A DNA stretch of 64,000 nucleotides, taken from the NCBI RefSeq assembly GCF_002850745.1, contig NZ_KZ559469.1, forward strand, positions 121,995-185,994, in the 5' to 3' direction. The notes under the pieces were generated by a model that was given only the letters and a program-made list of their open reading frames with translations, ran no database searches and was not told the origin of the DNA. Position 1 is the stretch's first letter. Every line of letters begins with the position of its first letter. Both the position numbers and the translations under genes were made by a program. Positions 9,234 through 17,011 of the stretch are shown in pieces. Source of the stretch: Nonomuraea indica (lineage in GTDB: Bacteria > Actinomycetota > Actinomycetes > Streptosporangiales > Streptosporangiaceae).

Positions 9234-9785
9234 ATGGAACCACGGCAGGCACTCGGCGCCGACCCGCGCGCGGTCGGTGAGCGGCTGCGGCGGCTGCGCC
9301 AGTCGCATGGGGTGTCACTGGCCGAGCTCGCCCGGCGGGCCGGCATCGAGGAGGCCACGCTGTCCGGTCTGGAGGCCGGCGCGGAAGACCTGGCACTGGA
9401 GACGCTGTGGGCCATCACGGCCCAGCTCGGTGTGCCCATCGGGGCGGTCCTCGACCCGCCCGCGCCGCCGCGCCGCCGCGTCCGCGGGTCGGCGGTGGAG
9501 ATGGTGCTGCTCCAGTCGTTCGAGGACGAGACGGTCACCTACGAGCTCTACCGGCTGCGCGTGCCGCCCGGCCCCGGCCGGACCGCGCCCGGCCACGACA
9601 AGGGGGTGAGCGAGCACGTCACGGTCTTCAGCGGGAGGCTGACCGCCGGGCCGGTGGACGCGCCGCTGACGGCCGGCCCGGGAGATCACGTCTCGTGGGG
9701 CGCGGACGTGCCGCACTGTTACCGGACGCTCGGCCCCGAAGACGTCCACGCGTGCCTGCTCCTGCGCAGGCCCTCTCTGCGCTGA
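9234..9785 (+). CDS. XRE-family regulator with C-terminal cupin domain
   Basis: A 183-residue protein. Residues ~10-65 form a helix-turn-helix of the Cro/CI (XRE) type (VGERLRRLRQSHGVSLAELARRAGIEEATLSGLE). Residues ~100-180 fit a cupin barrel, with the GPGDHVSW turn and a His near the metal-binding position (VPHCYRT). This two-domain architecture is common in bacterial repressors that sense small molecules through the cupin. The divergent arrangement with the NmrA reductase at 8149 suggests local control. The ATG at 9234 is the only in-frame start next to the HTH. The stop codon lies inside a short tandem repeat. Confidence 0.85.
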   Translation: MEPRQALGADPRAVGERLRRLRQSHGVSLAELARRAGIEEATLSGLEAGAEDLALETLWAITAQLGVPIGAVLDPPAPPRRRVRGSAVEMVLLQSFEDETVTYELYRLRVPPGPGRTAPGHDKGVSEHVTVFSGRLTAGPVDAPLTAGPGDHVSWGADVPHCYRTLGPEDVHACLLLRRPSLR

Positions 9786-9832
9786 CCGCCCGCGCTGACC
9801 GCCCGCGCTGATCGCCCGCGCTGACCGCTCGC
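9781..9832. repeat. Four tandem 13-bp units between convergent genes
   Basis: Four near-identical 13-bp units (GCTGACCGCCCGC consensus) fill the gap between the XRE-cupin and methyltransferase genes. The array includes the stop codon of one gene and abuts the stop of the other. It is probably replication slippage in a convergent intergenic gap. Confidence 0.75.
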
Positions 9833-10614
9833 TACGCGGCCAGGCCGGTGGGGCGGCAGGTGCGGCAGGGGCGGTAGCCGGCCGAGCCGGCCTCGGCGAG
9901 GGTGCGGAAGCCGTGCCGGTGCGCAGGCGTGATCCGCCGGGCGTTGTGGCAGGTGGGCAGGCACACCACCCCGGTCGTGTCACTGGCCAGGTAGAACACG
10001 CGGTCCTTGGCCAGCCGGCGCAGCCGGTCCAGGTCCACGCCCTCGGCGCGCAGCAGCCGTTCCTTGGTCGCGGCGCCGAAGACGTACTCCCCCGCCTCCC
10101 CGTCGGCGCGCGTCACCCGGTGGCACGGCACGAGCAACGGCACGGGGTTGCCGGCCAGCGCCGACCCGACCGCGCGCACCGCGCCCGGTCGGCCGACGCG
10201 GGCGGCGACCCACGAGTACGGCCGGACCTCGCCCCGTGGGATGCCGCGGACGGCCTCCAGCACCTCCCGCTGGAAGTCGGTCGCCCCGCGCAGGTCCAGG
10301 CGGAGCCCGCCCGACCGGCCGGTGCGCAGGGCGGGCAGCAGCCCGGCGGGCGGACGGGTCGCGGCCAGCAGCGGACGCCCGAACCGCCGCCTGAAGCCCT
10401 CCGTGAACCGCCGCCGCGCGTCATCGTCCGGCCCGGCGTGCATGGGCTCGTCGGCCTCGCGGACGTAGGCGACGCCCTCGTCGGTGAACGCGACGAACAC
10501 CTCGCCGACGGGACCGGCGACTCGTACCCAGCGGGCAGCGATCCGGTCCAGCAGTCCGTCGGGCGCGTCGGCGGCCAGGGCGGCGAGGCCGGCGAGCAGC
10601 GGATCGTGCGTCAT
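9832..10614 (-). CDS. O6-alkylguanine methyltransferase fused to C-terminal Ada zinc domain
   Basis: A 260-residue DNA-repair protein. Residues ~95-180 form the methylated-DNA–protein-cysteine methyltransferase domain with the active-site PCHRV (acceptor Cys). The C-terminal ~50 residues carry the Ada-type zinc site (FYLASDTTGVVCLPTC...YRPCRTC), whose four cysteines bind zinc and in E. coli Ada accept methyl from phosphotriesters. The order is reversed relative to E. coli Ada (zinc domain first there) and no AraC domain is present. The ATG overlaps the stop of the upstream sigma factor gene (ATGA), so repair protein and sigma factor are made together. The role in alkylation repair is well supported by motifs. 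Confidence 0.85.
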   Translation of the reverse strand: MTHDPLLAGLAALAADAPDGLLDRIAARWVRVAGPVGEVFVAFTDEGVAYVREADEPMHAGPDDDARRRFTEGFRRRFGRPLLAATRPPAGLLPALRTGRSGGLRLDLRGATDFQREVLEAVRGIPRGEVRPYSWVAARVGRPGAVRAVGSALAGNPVPLLVPCHRVTRADGEAGEYVFGAATKERLLRAEGVDLDRLRRLAKDRVFYLASDTTGVVCLPTCHNARRITPAHRHGFRTLAEAGSAGYRPCRTCRPTGLAA

Positions 10615-11171
10615 CGGGCACCTCCAAGCGCGCGCAGCCGCTTCAGCCCGCGCGATACGTGCGACTTGACCGTGCCCTGGGGCACCCTCAGCACCTCGGC
10701 GATCTCGCTGACCGGCAGGTCCACGACGTGCCGGAGCACGACGGCCGCCCGCTGCTCCTCCGGCAGCAGGGCGAGCAGTCCGGCCAGCTCGTCGCCGGTC
10801 TCGTGGCGGACGGCCGCCTCCTCGACCCCCTCGCGCGGATCGACGGTGTCTACGGGCTCCTCGCGCAGATCGGGCGGCGGCTTGCGCGACTTGGCGCGGG
10901 CGCAGTTGCGCCAGATGTTCATGAGGATCGTCAGCAGCCACGCCCGGGGCCGCAGCTCGGCGATGCGGGCGGCGTCGTAGCCGGCCACCGCCCGGTAGGC
11001 GCGCAGGAACGTCTCGGCCGTCAGGTCCTCGGCGTCGGCCCAGCGGCCGCACAGCCGCAGCGCGGTCGAGAAGACCACACCTCGGTGCGCGCCGTACAGC
11101 TCGGCGAACCCCTCGTCGAGGTCGTCGAGCAGCGCCTTGCGCACCGGGTCGAGACAGTCGATCTCACTCAC
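10611..11171 (-). CDS. ECF-type RNA polymerase sigma factor
   Basis: A 186-residue sigma-70 family protein with region 2 (~residues 25-95, with the AEDLTAETFLRAYRA signature) and region 4 (~125-180, PQGTVKSHVSRGLKRLRAL), the minimal ECF layout. No anti-sigma gene is adjacent; instead the gene is coupled to a methyltransferase–Ada fusion. This suggests it governs, or is governed by, the alkylation response. Its upstream region carries an array of 17-bp palindromic repeats (11207-11308), a candidate control site. Confidence 0.88.
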   Translation of the reverse strand: MSEIDCLDPVRKALLDDLDEGFAELYGAHRGVVFSTALRLCGRWADAEDLTAETFLRAYRAVAGYDAARIAELRPRAWLLTILMNIWRNCARAKSRKPPPDLREEPVDTVDPREGVEEAAVRHETGDELAGLLALLPEEQRAAVVLRHVVDLPVSEIAEVLRVPQGTVKSHVSRGLKRLRALGGAR

Positions 11172-11206
11172 ATCCTGACCAACACCACCGGACGCGATCC
11201 GGTTGC

Positions 11207-11308
11207 ACCCCTACTCTTCCGGAAACCCACTCATTCCGGAAACGCGCTCTTCCCGGGAACGCGCTCTTCCCGGGAACGCGCTCTTCCCGGGAACGCGCTT
11301 TTCCCGGG
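11207..11308. promoter_or_regulatory. 17-bp palindromic repeat array upstream of the sigma factor gene
   Basis: Six head-to-tail units of exactly 17 bp occur at 11207, 11224, 11241, 11258, 11275 and 11292. The four right-hand units centre on TTCCCGGGAA. The two nearest the sigma gene centre on TTCCGGA-type cores and are more diverged. The array lies 36-137 bases before the start codon of the ECF sigma gene. The regular spacing of palindromes suits cooperative protein binding, but simple slippage expansion is not excluded. Confidence 0.7.
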
Positions 11309-11313
11309 AACGC

Positions 11314-11347
11314 GACGGGCCCGCGCCGTCGCCGGCGCGGGCCCGTC
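11314..11347 (-). terminator. Strong hairpin after the sulfur gene cluster
   Basis: A perfect 15-bp GC-rich stem (11314-11328 with 11333-11347) and a 4-base loop lie about 20 bases past the stop of the DUF1416 gene. There is no U tract, as is usual in high-GC actinobacteria. It separates the sulfur operon from the sigma-factor promoter. Confidence 0.75.
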
Positions 11348-11367
11348 GGGTGCCTGTGGCGGTGCCG

Positions 11368-11667
11368 TCAGACGGCGACCGCGAGCTGGGACACCTCGCC
11401 CAGCTTGGCCTCGACCTGCACGTCCTTGGTGACGCCGCCGCCCGCGATGATGCGGACGGTCCAGTCACCGGGCGCGGCGAAGAAGCGGAAGATGCCCTCG
11501 TCGGACACCACGACCTCGCCCGTGAACTCGCCGGAGTGGTCGAGCAGGCGCGCGTAGGCCGTGTCGGCCCCGGTCACCACGCCCTGGATGACCGCCTGGT
11601 TGGACAGGTCGATCCCGGCCGGCAGCGCGATGGTCTGCTCCGGCGCTGCGCATCCCTGAGTCGTCAT
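11368..11667 (-). CDS. sseC: DUF1416 / SseC-like protein
   Basis: A 99-residue protein with a CAAPEQTIALPAGIDLSNQAVIQG start and a beta-sandwich-like body (GEVVVSDEGIFRFFAAPGDWTVRII). This matches the DUF1416 family found directly downstream of the thiosulfate sulfurtransferase gene in many actinobacteria, where it is called SseC in mycobacteria. Start and upstream stop share one base (TGATG), which indicates coupling to the sulfurtransferase. The exact biochemical role is not established; involvement in sulfur transfer is inferred from conserved neighbourhood. A strong hairpin follows. Confidence 0.85.
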   Translation of the reverse strand: MTTQGCAAPEQTIALPAGIDLSNQAVIQGVVTGADTAYARLLDHSGEFTGEVVVSDEGIFRFFAAPGDWTVRIIAGGGVTKDVQVEAKLGEVSQLAVAV

Positions 11668-12506
11668 CAGCGGGCCTCTCCCAGCTCGATCGGCACGCCC
11701 ACGAGCGAGCCGTACTCGGTCCACGAACCGTCGTAGTTCTTCACGTTGGACTGGCCGAGCAGCTCGTGCAGCACGAACCAGGTGTGCGCGGAGCGCTCGC
11801 CGATGCGGCAGTAGGCGATGGTGTCCTTGCCGAAGTCGACGCCGGCGGCGCCGTAGAGGGCGCGCAGGTCGTCGTCGCTCTTGAACGTGCCGTCGTCGTT
11901 GGCCGCCTTGGACCACGGGATGTTGCGGGCCGTGGGCACGTGACCGCCGCGCTGGGCCGCCTCCTGCGGGACGTGGGCCGGCGCGAGCAGCTTGCCGGTG
12001 AACTCGTCGGGCGAGCGGACGTCCACCAGGTTGAGCTTGCCGATGGCCTGGACGACCTCGTCGCGGAAGGCGCGGATGGAGTGGTCCTGCTCCTGGGCGA
12101 CGTACTGCGTCTTCGGGCGCTCGGCCACGTCCTTGACGAGCTCGCGCGAGTCGAGCTCCCACTTCTTGCGGCCACCGTCGAGCAGCTTCACGTTGTCGTG
12201 GCCGTAGAGCTTGAAGTACCAGTAGGCGTAGGCGGCGAACCAGTTGTTGTTGCCGCCGTAGAGCACGACGGTGTCATCGTTGGAGATGCCGCGCTCGGAC
12301 AGCAGCGTCTCGAAGCCGGTCTTGTCCACGAAGTCGCGGCGCACCGGATCCTGGAGGTCCTGCCTCCAGTCGATCTTCACGGCGCCACGGATGTGGCCCT
12401 TGTCATAGGCGCTGGTGTCCTCGTCGACCTCGACGAGAACGACGCCGGGCGTGTCGAGGTTGGCCTCGACCCAGTCGGCATCCACCAGTGCGGCGGAGCG
12501 GCTCAT
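11667..12506 (-). CDS. cysA: Thiosulfate sulfurtransferase (rhodanese)
   Basis: A 279-residue two-domain rhodanese of typical length. The N-terminal domain is inactive-like. The C-terminal domain has the active-site loop CRIGERS with the catalytic Cys at about residue 234. It transfers sulfane sulfur from thiosulfate to thiophilic acceptors. It is the central gene of a coupled set: the start overlaps the DUF4395 gene (ATGA) and the stop overlaps sseC. The actinobacterial name CysA is used here for the CysA2/SseA-type sulfurtransferase, not the sulfate transporter ATPase. A Cys-containing leader peptide lies at the head of the operon. Confidence 0.9.
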   Translation of the reverse strand: MSRSAALVDADWVEANLDTPGVVLVEVDEDTSAYDKGHIRGAVKIDWRQDLQDPVRRDFVDKTGFETLLSERGISNDDTVVLYGGNNNWFAAYAYWYFKLYGHDNVKLLDGGRKKWELDSRELVKDVAERPKTQYVAQEQDHSIRAFRDEVVQAIGKLNLVDVRSPDEFTGKLLAPAHVPQEAAQRGGHVPTARNIPWSKAANDDGTFKSDDDLRALYGAAGVDFGKDTIAYCRIGERSAHTWFVLHELLGQSNVKNYDGSWTEYGSLVGVPIELGEAR

Positions 12507-12916
12507 TGGTGAACCTCCAGTGTGGCGGCGGGCAGTAGACGGCGAAGAAGCAGGTACGTTTCGCAGCCGAGGCAGAATCCGAAGGCTGCGTTGAGGAAGG
12601 CGGCCAGGAGAGCCCCGGCCGTGGCCCCGAGGGCCAGCGGCGTGATCCCGGCGAGCAGTCCGGCCAGCCCCGCGACCGCGAAGACGAGCCCCACTCCCTG
12701 CGCGAAGCGCGGCGGGCGGGCGTCCTCGGTCTCCTTCGGGGCGCTCCTGACGAGCGCCTTGAAGAGCATCACGTACGGAGAGCGGCCGGCCAGTCCGAGC
12801 GCGAACACCACCGCCTGGGCGGCCAGCAGCCAGGCGCTGCCCGTCACGAGGACGAGGACCAGGACGAGGGTGGTGACGGCCGCGCCGAAGCGCAGCGCTC
12901 TGGGGTCGGCACGCAT
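12503..12916 (-). CDS. DUF4395 membrane protein
   Basis: A 137-residue protein with four hydrophobic segments (about residues 15-45, 70-90 and 95-115) and the conserved GFCLGCE motif near the C-terminus. This motif is the hallmark of the DUF4395 family, often found beside rhodanese or thioredoxin genes. The paired Cys residues suggest a membrane redox or sulfur-transfer role; this is inferred. It is the first full-length gene after the leader peptide and is coupled to the sulfurtransferase gene by an ATGA overlap. An AGGAG site lies about ten bases before the ATG. Confidence 0.85.
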   Translation of the reverse strand: MRADPRALRFGAAVTTLVLVLVLVTGSAWLLAAQAVVFALGLAGRSPYVMLFKALVRSAPKETEDARPPRFAQGVGLVFAVAGLAGLLAGITPLALGATAGALLAAFLNAAFGFCLGCETYLLLRRLLPAATLEVHQ

Positions 12917-12978
12917 CGAAGGATGCTCCTGAAGGGGGTCGGGTTTGGGGCGGACGGGAAATCCGCGCGAGACCGTCC

Positions 12979-13062
12979 TCAGGCAGCGCGACAGAGCGCG
13001 GTGGCCACGCGGCAGAAATCAACCGCGCGCCGCTTCGTCAGCAGCTCTGTCGATGGGTTCAT
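12979..13062 (-). CDS. Putative cysteine-attenuation leader peptide (27 aa)
   Basis: A 27-codon frame whose C-terminal half reads TKRRAVDFCRVATALCRAA before a TGA stop. This R-R-x-V-D-x-C-R-V-x-x-x-L-C-R pattern is that of the actinobacterial 'putative leader peptides' found ahead of sulfur and cysteine genes, where two Cys codons let the ribosome sense cysteine supply. It lies 62 bases upstream of the DUF4395 start on the same strand. The position, strand, Cys codons and lack of any other role support the call. The start codon is not fixed by a good ribosome binding site. Confidence 0.72.
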   Translation of the reverse strand: MNPSTELLTKRRAVDFCRVATALCRAA

Positions 13063-13094
13063 GGCGATGACACTACTCGCCGTCTCGCCATCTG

Positions 13095-13577
13095 TCACAT
13101 CTCGTCCGGTTGGTGAGACGGTTCATGAGACGGATCGTGAGACGGCCGCCGGTCGCGCGCCGCTTCGGGGGCGGGGACGACGTCCGCGAGGACGGCGAGG
13201 ACCTCGGCCTTGCGCGGCTGCCCCGAGGCCCGCCTGACGATCCTGCCGGCCGCGTCGAGCACGAGGACGGTCGGGGTGCGCGTGATGTCGAGCTCGCGCA
13301 CCAGGTCCAGCCGCGACTCGGCGTCGATCTCGACGTGCGCGACGCCGGGGACGAGCGCGCCGACGTCGGCCAGGACGCGGCGGGTCGCCCGGCACGGCTG
13401 GCAGAAGGCGGTGGAGAACTGCACGAGCGTGGCCCGCTCGCCCAGCGGCGCGCCGAGCACGGTGCCGGTGAGACGGTCTCCCGCCTGCTCGCGCATGCGT
13501 CCGTCGCGGCGCAGTCGTACCACCCCGATCACCGTTCCGAGCGCCAGCGTCGCCAGCACCACCCACACGCCTGTCAT
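13095..13577 (-). CDS. Membrane-anchored thioredoxin-fold protein
   Basis: A 160-residue protein with an N-terminal transmembrane anchor (WVVLATLALGTVIGVV) and a thioredoxin domain with the FCQPCRA active site (C-x-x-C) and a cis-Pro-like TPTVLVLD. A His/Pro/Ser-rich hydrophilic tail ends the protein. ATG 13577 is preferred; a GTG six codons upstream is possible. It lies on the same strand as the sulfur cluster and may reduce its membrane or sulfurtransferase partners. That link is inferred from position. Confidence 0.82.
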   Translation of the reverse strand: MTGVWVVLATLALGTVIGVVRLRRDGRMREQAGDRLTGTVLGAPLGERATLVQFSTAFCQPCRATRRVLADVGALVPGVAHVEIDAESRLDLVRELDITRTPTVLVLDAAGRIVRRASGQPRKAEVLAVLADVVPAPEAARDRRPSHDPSHEPSHQPDEM

Positions 13578-13677
13578 CGCGTGAGGTGCAACCACGACGG
13601 CCCCGGATTGCTTCCCGTCCCCGGCGGAACGGCCGCCCGTACCGGTCGCCCGTACCGCCCGTCCGGAACGGCCCGTA

Positions 13678-14553
13678 TCAGTCGCGGCCGGTCACCGGGA
13701 CGCGTACGAGCACCCGCCCGGTGGAGTCGACCACCTCGAAACGGGTGACGGCGGCCAGGGCCACCGGCGCCTGCGCCACGTGGTACGGCGCGCCGGCGCG
13801 GTCGGGGCGGGTGACGGTCCAGCTTCCGGTGGGGTGCCGGTCGCCGCCGCGCGCCACGACGACCACCTCGCACGTCGTCCCGGCGGGAACTCCGGAGACC
13901 CGGACCGCCAGCTCGGTCCGCGCGCCGTCCGGCGTGGCCCGGACCGTGGCCCGGACCGGGGCCCGGCGGTCGCCGCTCTGGCCCGTGAACGTGCGCCCGG
14001 CCGCCCGCTGCTCGGTCGCCTTCTGCTCGGCCGCCTCCTGGTCGGCCTGCTGCCGCTCGGTCGCCCGCGGCGCGGGCGACCTGGTGGGACTCGGCTCGCT
14101 CCTGAACTCCTGGTCCGGGGCGATGAGCGGGTTGGCCTCCTCCGGCGCGCCCGGCTCGGCCTCGGGGCCGGTGGTCATGGCGGGCGCCGCGGGCGCCGAG
14201 GCCGCGGTGCCCCCGTCACCCGGCCCGTCCACGGCCGTCCAGACCGTGCCGCCGAGGACGATCGCCGCCGCCGAGGCCGCCACGGCCTGCAGGACGCGGC
14301 GTGTCCGGCGCTTCCTGGCCCGCGCCTCGTTCAGCAGCCGGTCGAGCACCTGGCGCGGCGGCCCGGCCACCAGCGCCACGTCGTGCTCCGACACCTTGCC
14401 GAGGAACGCCGAGACCCCCTCCAGCTCCACCAGCTCCGCCCCGCACGCCTCGCAGGAGGCCAGGTGCAGGTCGATCTCCAGCGCCTCGTCCGGGTCGAGC
14501 GCGCCCAGCGCGTGGGCGCCCAGCGCGATCCGCACCTCCTCGCACGTCGTCAT
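13678..14553 (-). CDS. Zinc-binding anti-sigma factor with exported C-terminal domain
   Basis: A 291-residue protein. The N-terminal domain has the HLASCEAC pattern (H-x3-C-x2-C) of the ZAS anti-sigma family. A single transmembrane helix follows (~residues 90-110, VAASAAAIVLGGTVW), then a long Pro/Ala/Gln-rich spacer and a C-terminal beta domain outside the membrane. Such proteins hold a cognate ECF sigma factor until a signal, often oxidation or cell-envelope stress, releases it. The gene overlaps the sigma gene upstream (ATGA), a strong sign that the two are a pair. Confidence 0.88.
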   Translation of the reverse strand: MTTCEEVRIALGAHALGALDPDEALEIDLHLASCEACGAELVELEGVSAFLGKVSEHDVALVAGPPRQVLDRLLNEARARKRRTRRVLQAVAASAAAIVLGGTVWTAVDGPGDGGTAASAPAAPAMTTGPEAEPGAPEEANPLIAPDQEFRSEPSPTRSPAPRATERQQADQEAAEQKATEQRAAGRTFTGQSGDRRAPVRATVRATPDGARTELAVRVSGVPAGTTCEVVVVARGGDRHPTGSWTVTRPDRAGAPYHVAQAPVALAAVTRFEVVDSTGRVLVRVPVTGRD

Positions 14554-15107
14554 GGCGCCAGCCCCCGCTCCTGCAGCGCGAGCTTGAGCGCCCGCAACGC
14601 GTAGTAGGTGCGTGACTTGACCGTGCCGGGCGGGATGCCGAGCGTGGCCGCCGCCTCCTTCACCGATCGCCCCCGGTAGTAGACCTCCAACAGCACCTCG
14701 CGGTGCTCCGGCCGCAGCGCGGCCAGCGCCTCGGCCACCGCCCACGACTCGACGGCCCGCTCCAGCTCGTCGTCCGCGGGGACGACGGCCAGCGCCTCGT
14801 CGCCGGTCTCCGGCGGGCGAGACCTGCGCGCCCGGTGCTGGTCGACGACGAGGTTGCGGGCGACGGTGAACAGCCAGGCGCGGATGGGGCGGTCGGCGAG
14901 CGCCTCGGGGTGCCGCCACGCCCTCAGCAGCGTCTCCTGCACCACATCCTCCGCCCGTCCGGAATCACCGGTCAGCCGCAGCGCGTAACCGTAGAGTGGC
15001 CCGGCGTGCTCGTCGAAAAGGGTCCGCACGAGCTCCTCGTCGGCGGTTCCTGCTGGACTCACACCCTCATCACGTACGGCGGGGCGGAGTGGTTCACCCT
15101 CATCCAC
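14550..15107 (-). CDS. ECF sigma factor paired with the zinc anti-sigma
   Basis: A 185-residue sigma-70 ECF protein: region 2 (~30-95, AEDVVQETLLRAWRH and RAWLFTVARNLVVDQHRAR) and region 4 (~125-180, IPPGTVKSRTYYALRALK). The sequence resembles the SigK/SigL-type ECF group controlled by ZAS anti-sigmas. The longest start is GTG 15107, overlapping the upstream DUF2993 gene by 8 bases. GTG 15062 (VSPAGTADEELV) is an equally likely start. Co-transcription with its anti-sigma follows from the ATGA overlap. Confidence 0.88.
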   Translation of the reverse strand: MDEGEPLRPAVRDEGVSPAGTADEELVRTLFDEHAGPLYGYALRLTGDSGRAEDVVQETLLRAWRHPEALADRPIRAWLFTVARNLVVDQHRARRSRPPETGDEALAVVPADDELERAVESWAVAEALAALRPEHREVLLEVYYRGRSVKEAAATLGIPPGTVKSRTYYALRALKLALQERGLAP

Positions 15108-15765
15108 GGAGCGGCACGTCGGTCGCTTCGGCCGTGAACTCCAGACCGTCGGCCACGTTCCTCACCCCCGTCACCCTGACGTCGAAGGGCAGGCCGCCCT
15201 TGAACGGGATGGTGTAGTTGACCAGGCCCGCCAGCGAGTCGGGCACGCCCTCGATCCGCTCCGCCTGCAGCCTGATGCCGCCGTCGGCGACGTCCACCCG
15301 CAGCTCGGCGTTGAACTTCACCGGGTTGGCCCCCACCCTGACCTCTCCGGACGCGACGAGCCGCCGGCCGTTGCCGCTGATCCGGACCCCGTCGGGCGCG
15401 AACTTGTCGATCGTCGCCCTGGTCAGGGTGCCCCGCACGGTCAGCCGCCCGGCCCTGATGTCGGCCCGGTTCTGGATGATGTCGGCGAGCGGCGCCGTCA
15501 CGTCGTAGGCGGTGCCGCGCAGGCCGCGCACCGGCACCCCGCCGTAGGTCAGGGTGCCGAGGTCGAAGCGTACTTCCGGATAGTGCCCCGACACGGCCTG
15601 GGTCAGGAACGGGACGCCCTCGATCGTCACCGTCGGCTGCCCGCTGAGGTCGGCGGCGGCCGCGATCCTGTTGGCCAGGTCACGCTCCACCCCCGCGACC
15701 GCGACGCGATCCACGGCGACCAGAAGGACGACCAGGATGAACAGGAATACGATCAGCTTGCGCAT
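15100..15765 (-). CDS. DUF2993 / LmeA-like phospholipid-binding protein
   Basis: A 221-residue protein with an N-terminal hydrophobic anchor or signal (LIVFLFILVVLLVAV), then alternating hydrophobic strands typical of DUF2993. The family includes mycobacterial LmeA, a periplasmic phospholipid-binding protein needed for lipomannan maturation. The length fits. It heads the sigma/anti-sigma gene set with an 8-base overlap. Envelope localisation fits the likely envelope-stress role of that sigma pair; this link is inference. Confidence 0.82.
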   Translation of the reverse strand: MRKLIVFLFILVVLLVAVDRVAVAGVERDLANRIAAAADLSGQPTVTIEGVPFLTQAVSGHYPEVRFDLGTLTYGGVPVRGLRGTAYDVTAPLADIIQNRADIRAGRLTVRGTLTRATIDKFAPDGVRISGNGRRLVASGEVRVGANPVKFNAELRVDVADGGIRLQAERIEGVPDSLAGLVNYTIPFKGGLPFDVRVTGVRNVADGLEFTAEATDVPLRG

Positions 15766-15887
15766 CGGGCTCCCTGGTCTCGGGCGGGTTGCTGAGCTTA
15801 TCGGCTGGTACGGCTCATTCCCCGGCGAAGCCGTCGATCACCCTTCCGCCGGAAGATCGGCGATCACCCTCTCCTCCGGACCGCCGG

Positions 15888-16139
15888 TCATCCGCCGGCG
15901 AAAGGCGGAAGCACCTCGACCGTCACGCCGTCGCCGAGCACCACCTCGTCATGCGGGCGTCTGCCCACCGGATCGCCGTCGACGAGAAACGACGAACGAC
16001 TCACGACACGCGCGAGTTCGGCGCGGTCGCGTGTGATTTTCGTCATGAGTTCGCCCAGCGTGGCCGCCTCGAATGTTTCCTCGGCGATGCCGGCCGCCGC
16101 CTTCGCCGCGGCCCAATACCTGACTTTTCCAGTAGCCAT
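15888..16139 (-). CDS. MoaD/ThiS-family sulfur carrier protein
   Basis: An 83-residue beta-grasp protein beginning MATGKVRYWAAAKAAAG and ending PPFAGG, with the C-terminal Gly-Gly that is thiocarboxylated in MoaD (molybdopterin synthase small subunit) and ThiS. The sequence around the start and 'ELARVVSRSSFLVDGDPV' favour MoaD over ThiS. GAGGAAG lies just before the ATG at 16139 and fixes the start, making the longer frame unlikely. It is a single gene with no other molybdenum cofactor genes nearby. Confidence 0.82.
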   Translation of the reverse strand: MATGKVRYWAAAKAAAGIAEETFEAATLGELMTKITRDRAELARVVSRSSFLVDGDPVGRRPHDEVVLGDGVTVEVLPPFAGG

Positions 16140-16313
16140 GGCTTCCTCATACTCGGCCCCACTCCGTTGTGCGGCATCGTTAACACAGTTGTCGCAGGTG
16201 ACGCGGTGTTCATCTGCCGGACGTCCCATGGACGCGCATTTCCCTTGATATATCCTCGCCTACAGGACCTGGGCGATGTAGCCCCCGGGTCCTTGCGTGT
16301 TTGAGGAGGCCGA

Positions 16314-17006
16314 ATGAGCAACCTGCTCCTGCTGACCAACGCCCTCGAGCCGTCGTCCGAGGTGCTGCCGGCGCTGGGGCTGCTGCTCCACTCGGTCCGC
16401 GTTTCCCCGGCGGAGGCCTCCGCGCTCATCGACACCCCACCGGCTGACGCCGTGCTCGTCGACGCCCGCAAGGAGCTCGCGCACGCCAAGAGCCTGTGCC
16501 GGCTGATCCGCACGACGGGCATCGACTGCCCCCTGCTGGTGATCGTCACCGAGGGCGGGCTGGCCGCGATGACGGCCGAGTGGGGCGTGGACGACGTGCT
16601 GCTCGACAGCGCCGGTCCGGCGGAGGTGGAGGCGCGTCTGCGCATCGCCGTCGGCCGCATGTCGCAGGCCGCCGGGGAGGACGTGCCCGACGAGATCCGT
16701 AGCGGCGACCTGTCGATCGACGAGGCCACCTACACGGCCCGGCTGCGCGGCCGGGTGCTCGACCTGACGTTCAAGGAGTTCGAGCTGCTGAAGTACCTCG
16801 CGCAGCACCCGGGGCGGGTCTTCACCCGGGCCCAGTTGCTGCAGGAGGTCTGGGGCTACGACTACTTCGGCGGCACGCGCACCGTGGACGTGCACGTGCG
16901 GCGGCTGCGCGCCAAGCTCGGCACCGAGTACGAGTCGCTCATCGGCACGGTCCGCAACGTCGGCTACCGCTTCGTCCCCGACCGCGCCGACCAGGCGCAC
17001 GTGTAG
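16314..17006 (+). CDS. glnR: GlnR-type global nitrogen regulator
   Basis: A 230-residue orphan response regulator. The N-terminal receiver domain begins [29 protein letters not shown] and contains [21 protein letters not shown]. The C-terminal OmpR/PhoB winged helix has [39 protein letters not shown] and [13 protein letters not shown]. These match the GlnR of Streptomyces closely. GlnR activates and represses ammonium assimilation genes and lacks a cognate kinase; family members work without classical phosphorylation. The ATG at 16314 agrees with the family's N-terminus. A shared hairpin terminator follows. Confidence 0.92.
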   Translation: MSNLLLLTNALEPSSEVLPALGLLLHSVRVSPAEASALIDTPPADAVLVDARKELAHAKSLCRLIRTTGIDCPLLVIVTEGGLAAMTAEWGVDDVLLDSAGPAEVEARLRIAVGRMSQAAGEDVPDEIRSGDLSIDEATYTARLRGRVLDLTFKEFELLKYLAQHPGRVFTRAQLLQEVWGYDYFGGTRTVDVHVRRLRAKLGTEYESLIGTVRNVGYRFVPDRADQAHV

Positions 17007-17011
17007 CGGGA

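Noticed and set aside
11207-11308. CRISPR array
   Set aside because: The units are head to tail with no spacers and each is 17 bp; it is a simple tandem repeat.
13140-13600. Gene on the plus strand in the thioredoxin region
   Set aside because: The minus-strand frame has a signal anchor and a clear C-x-x-C thioredoxin site; the plus frame has none.
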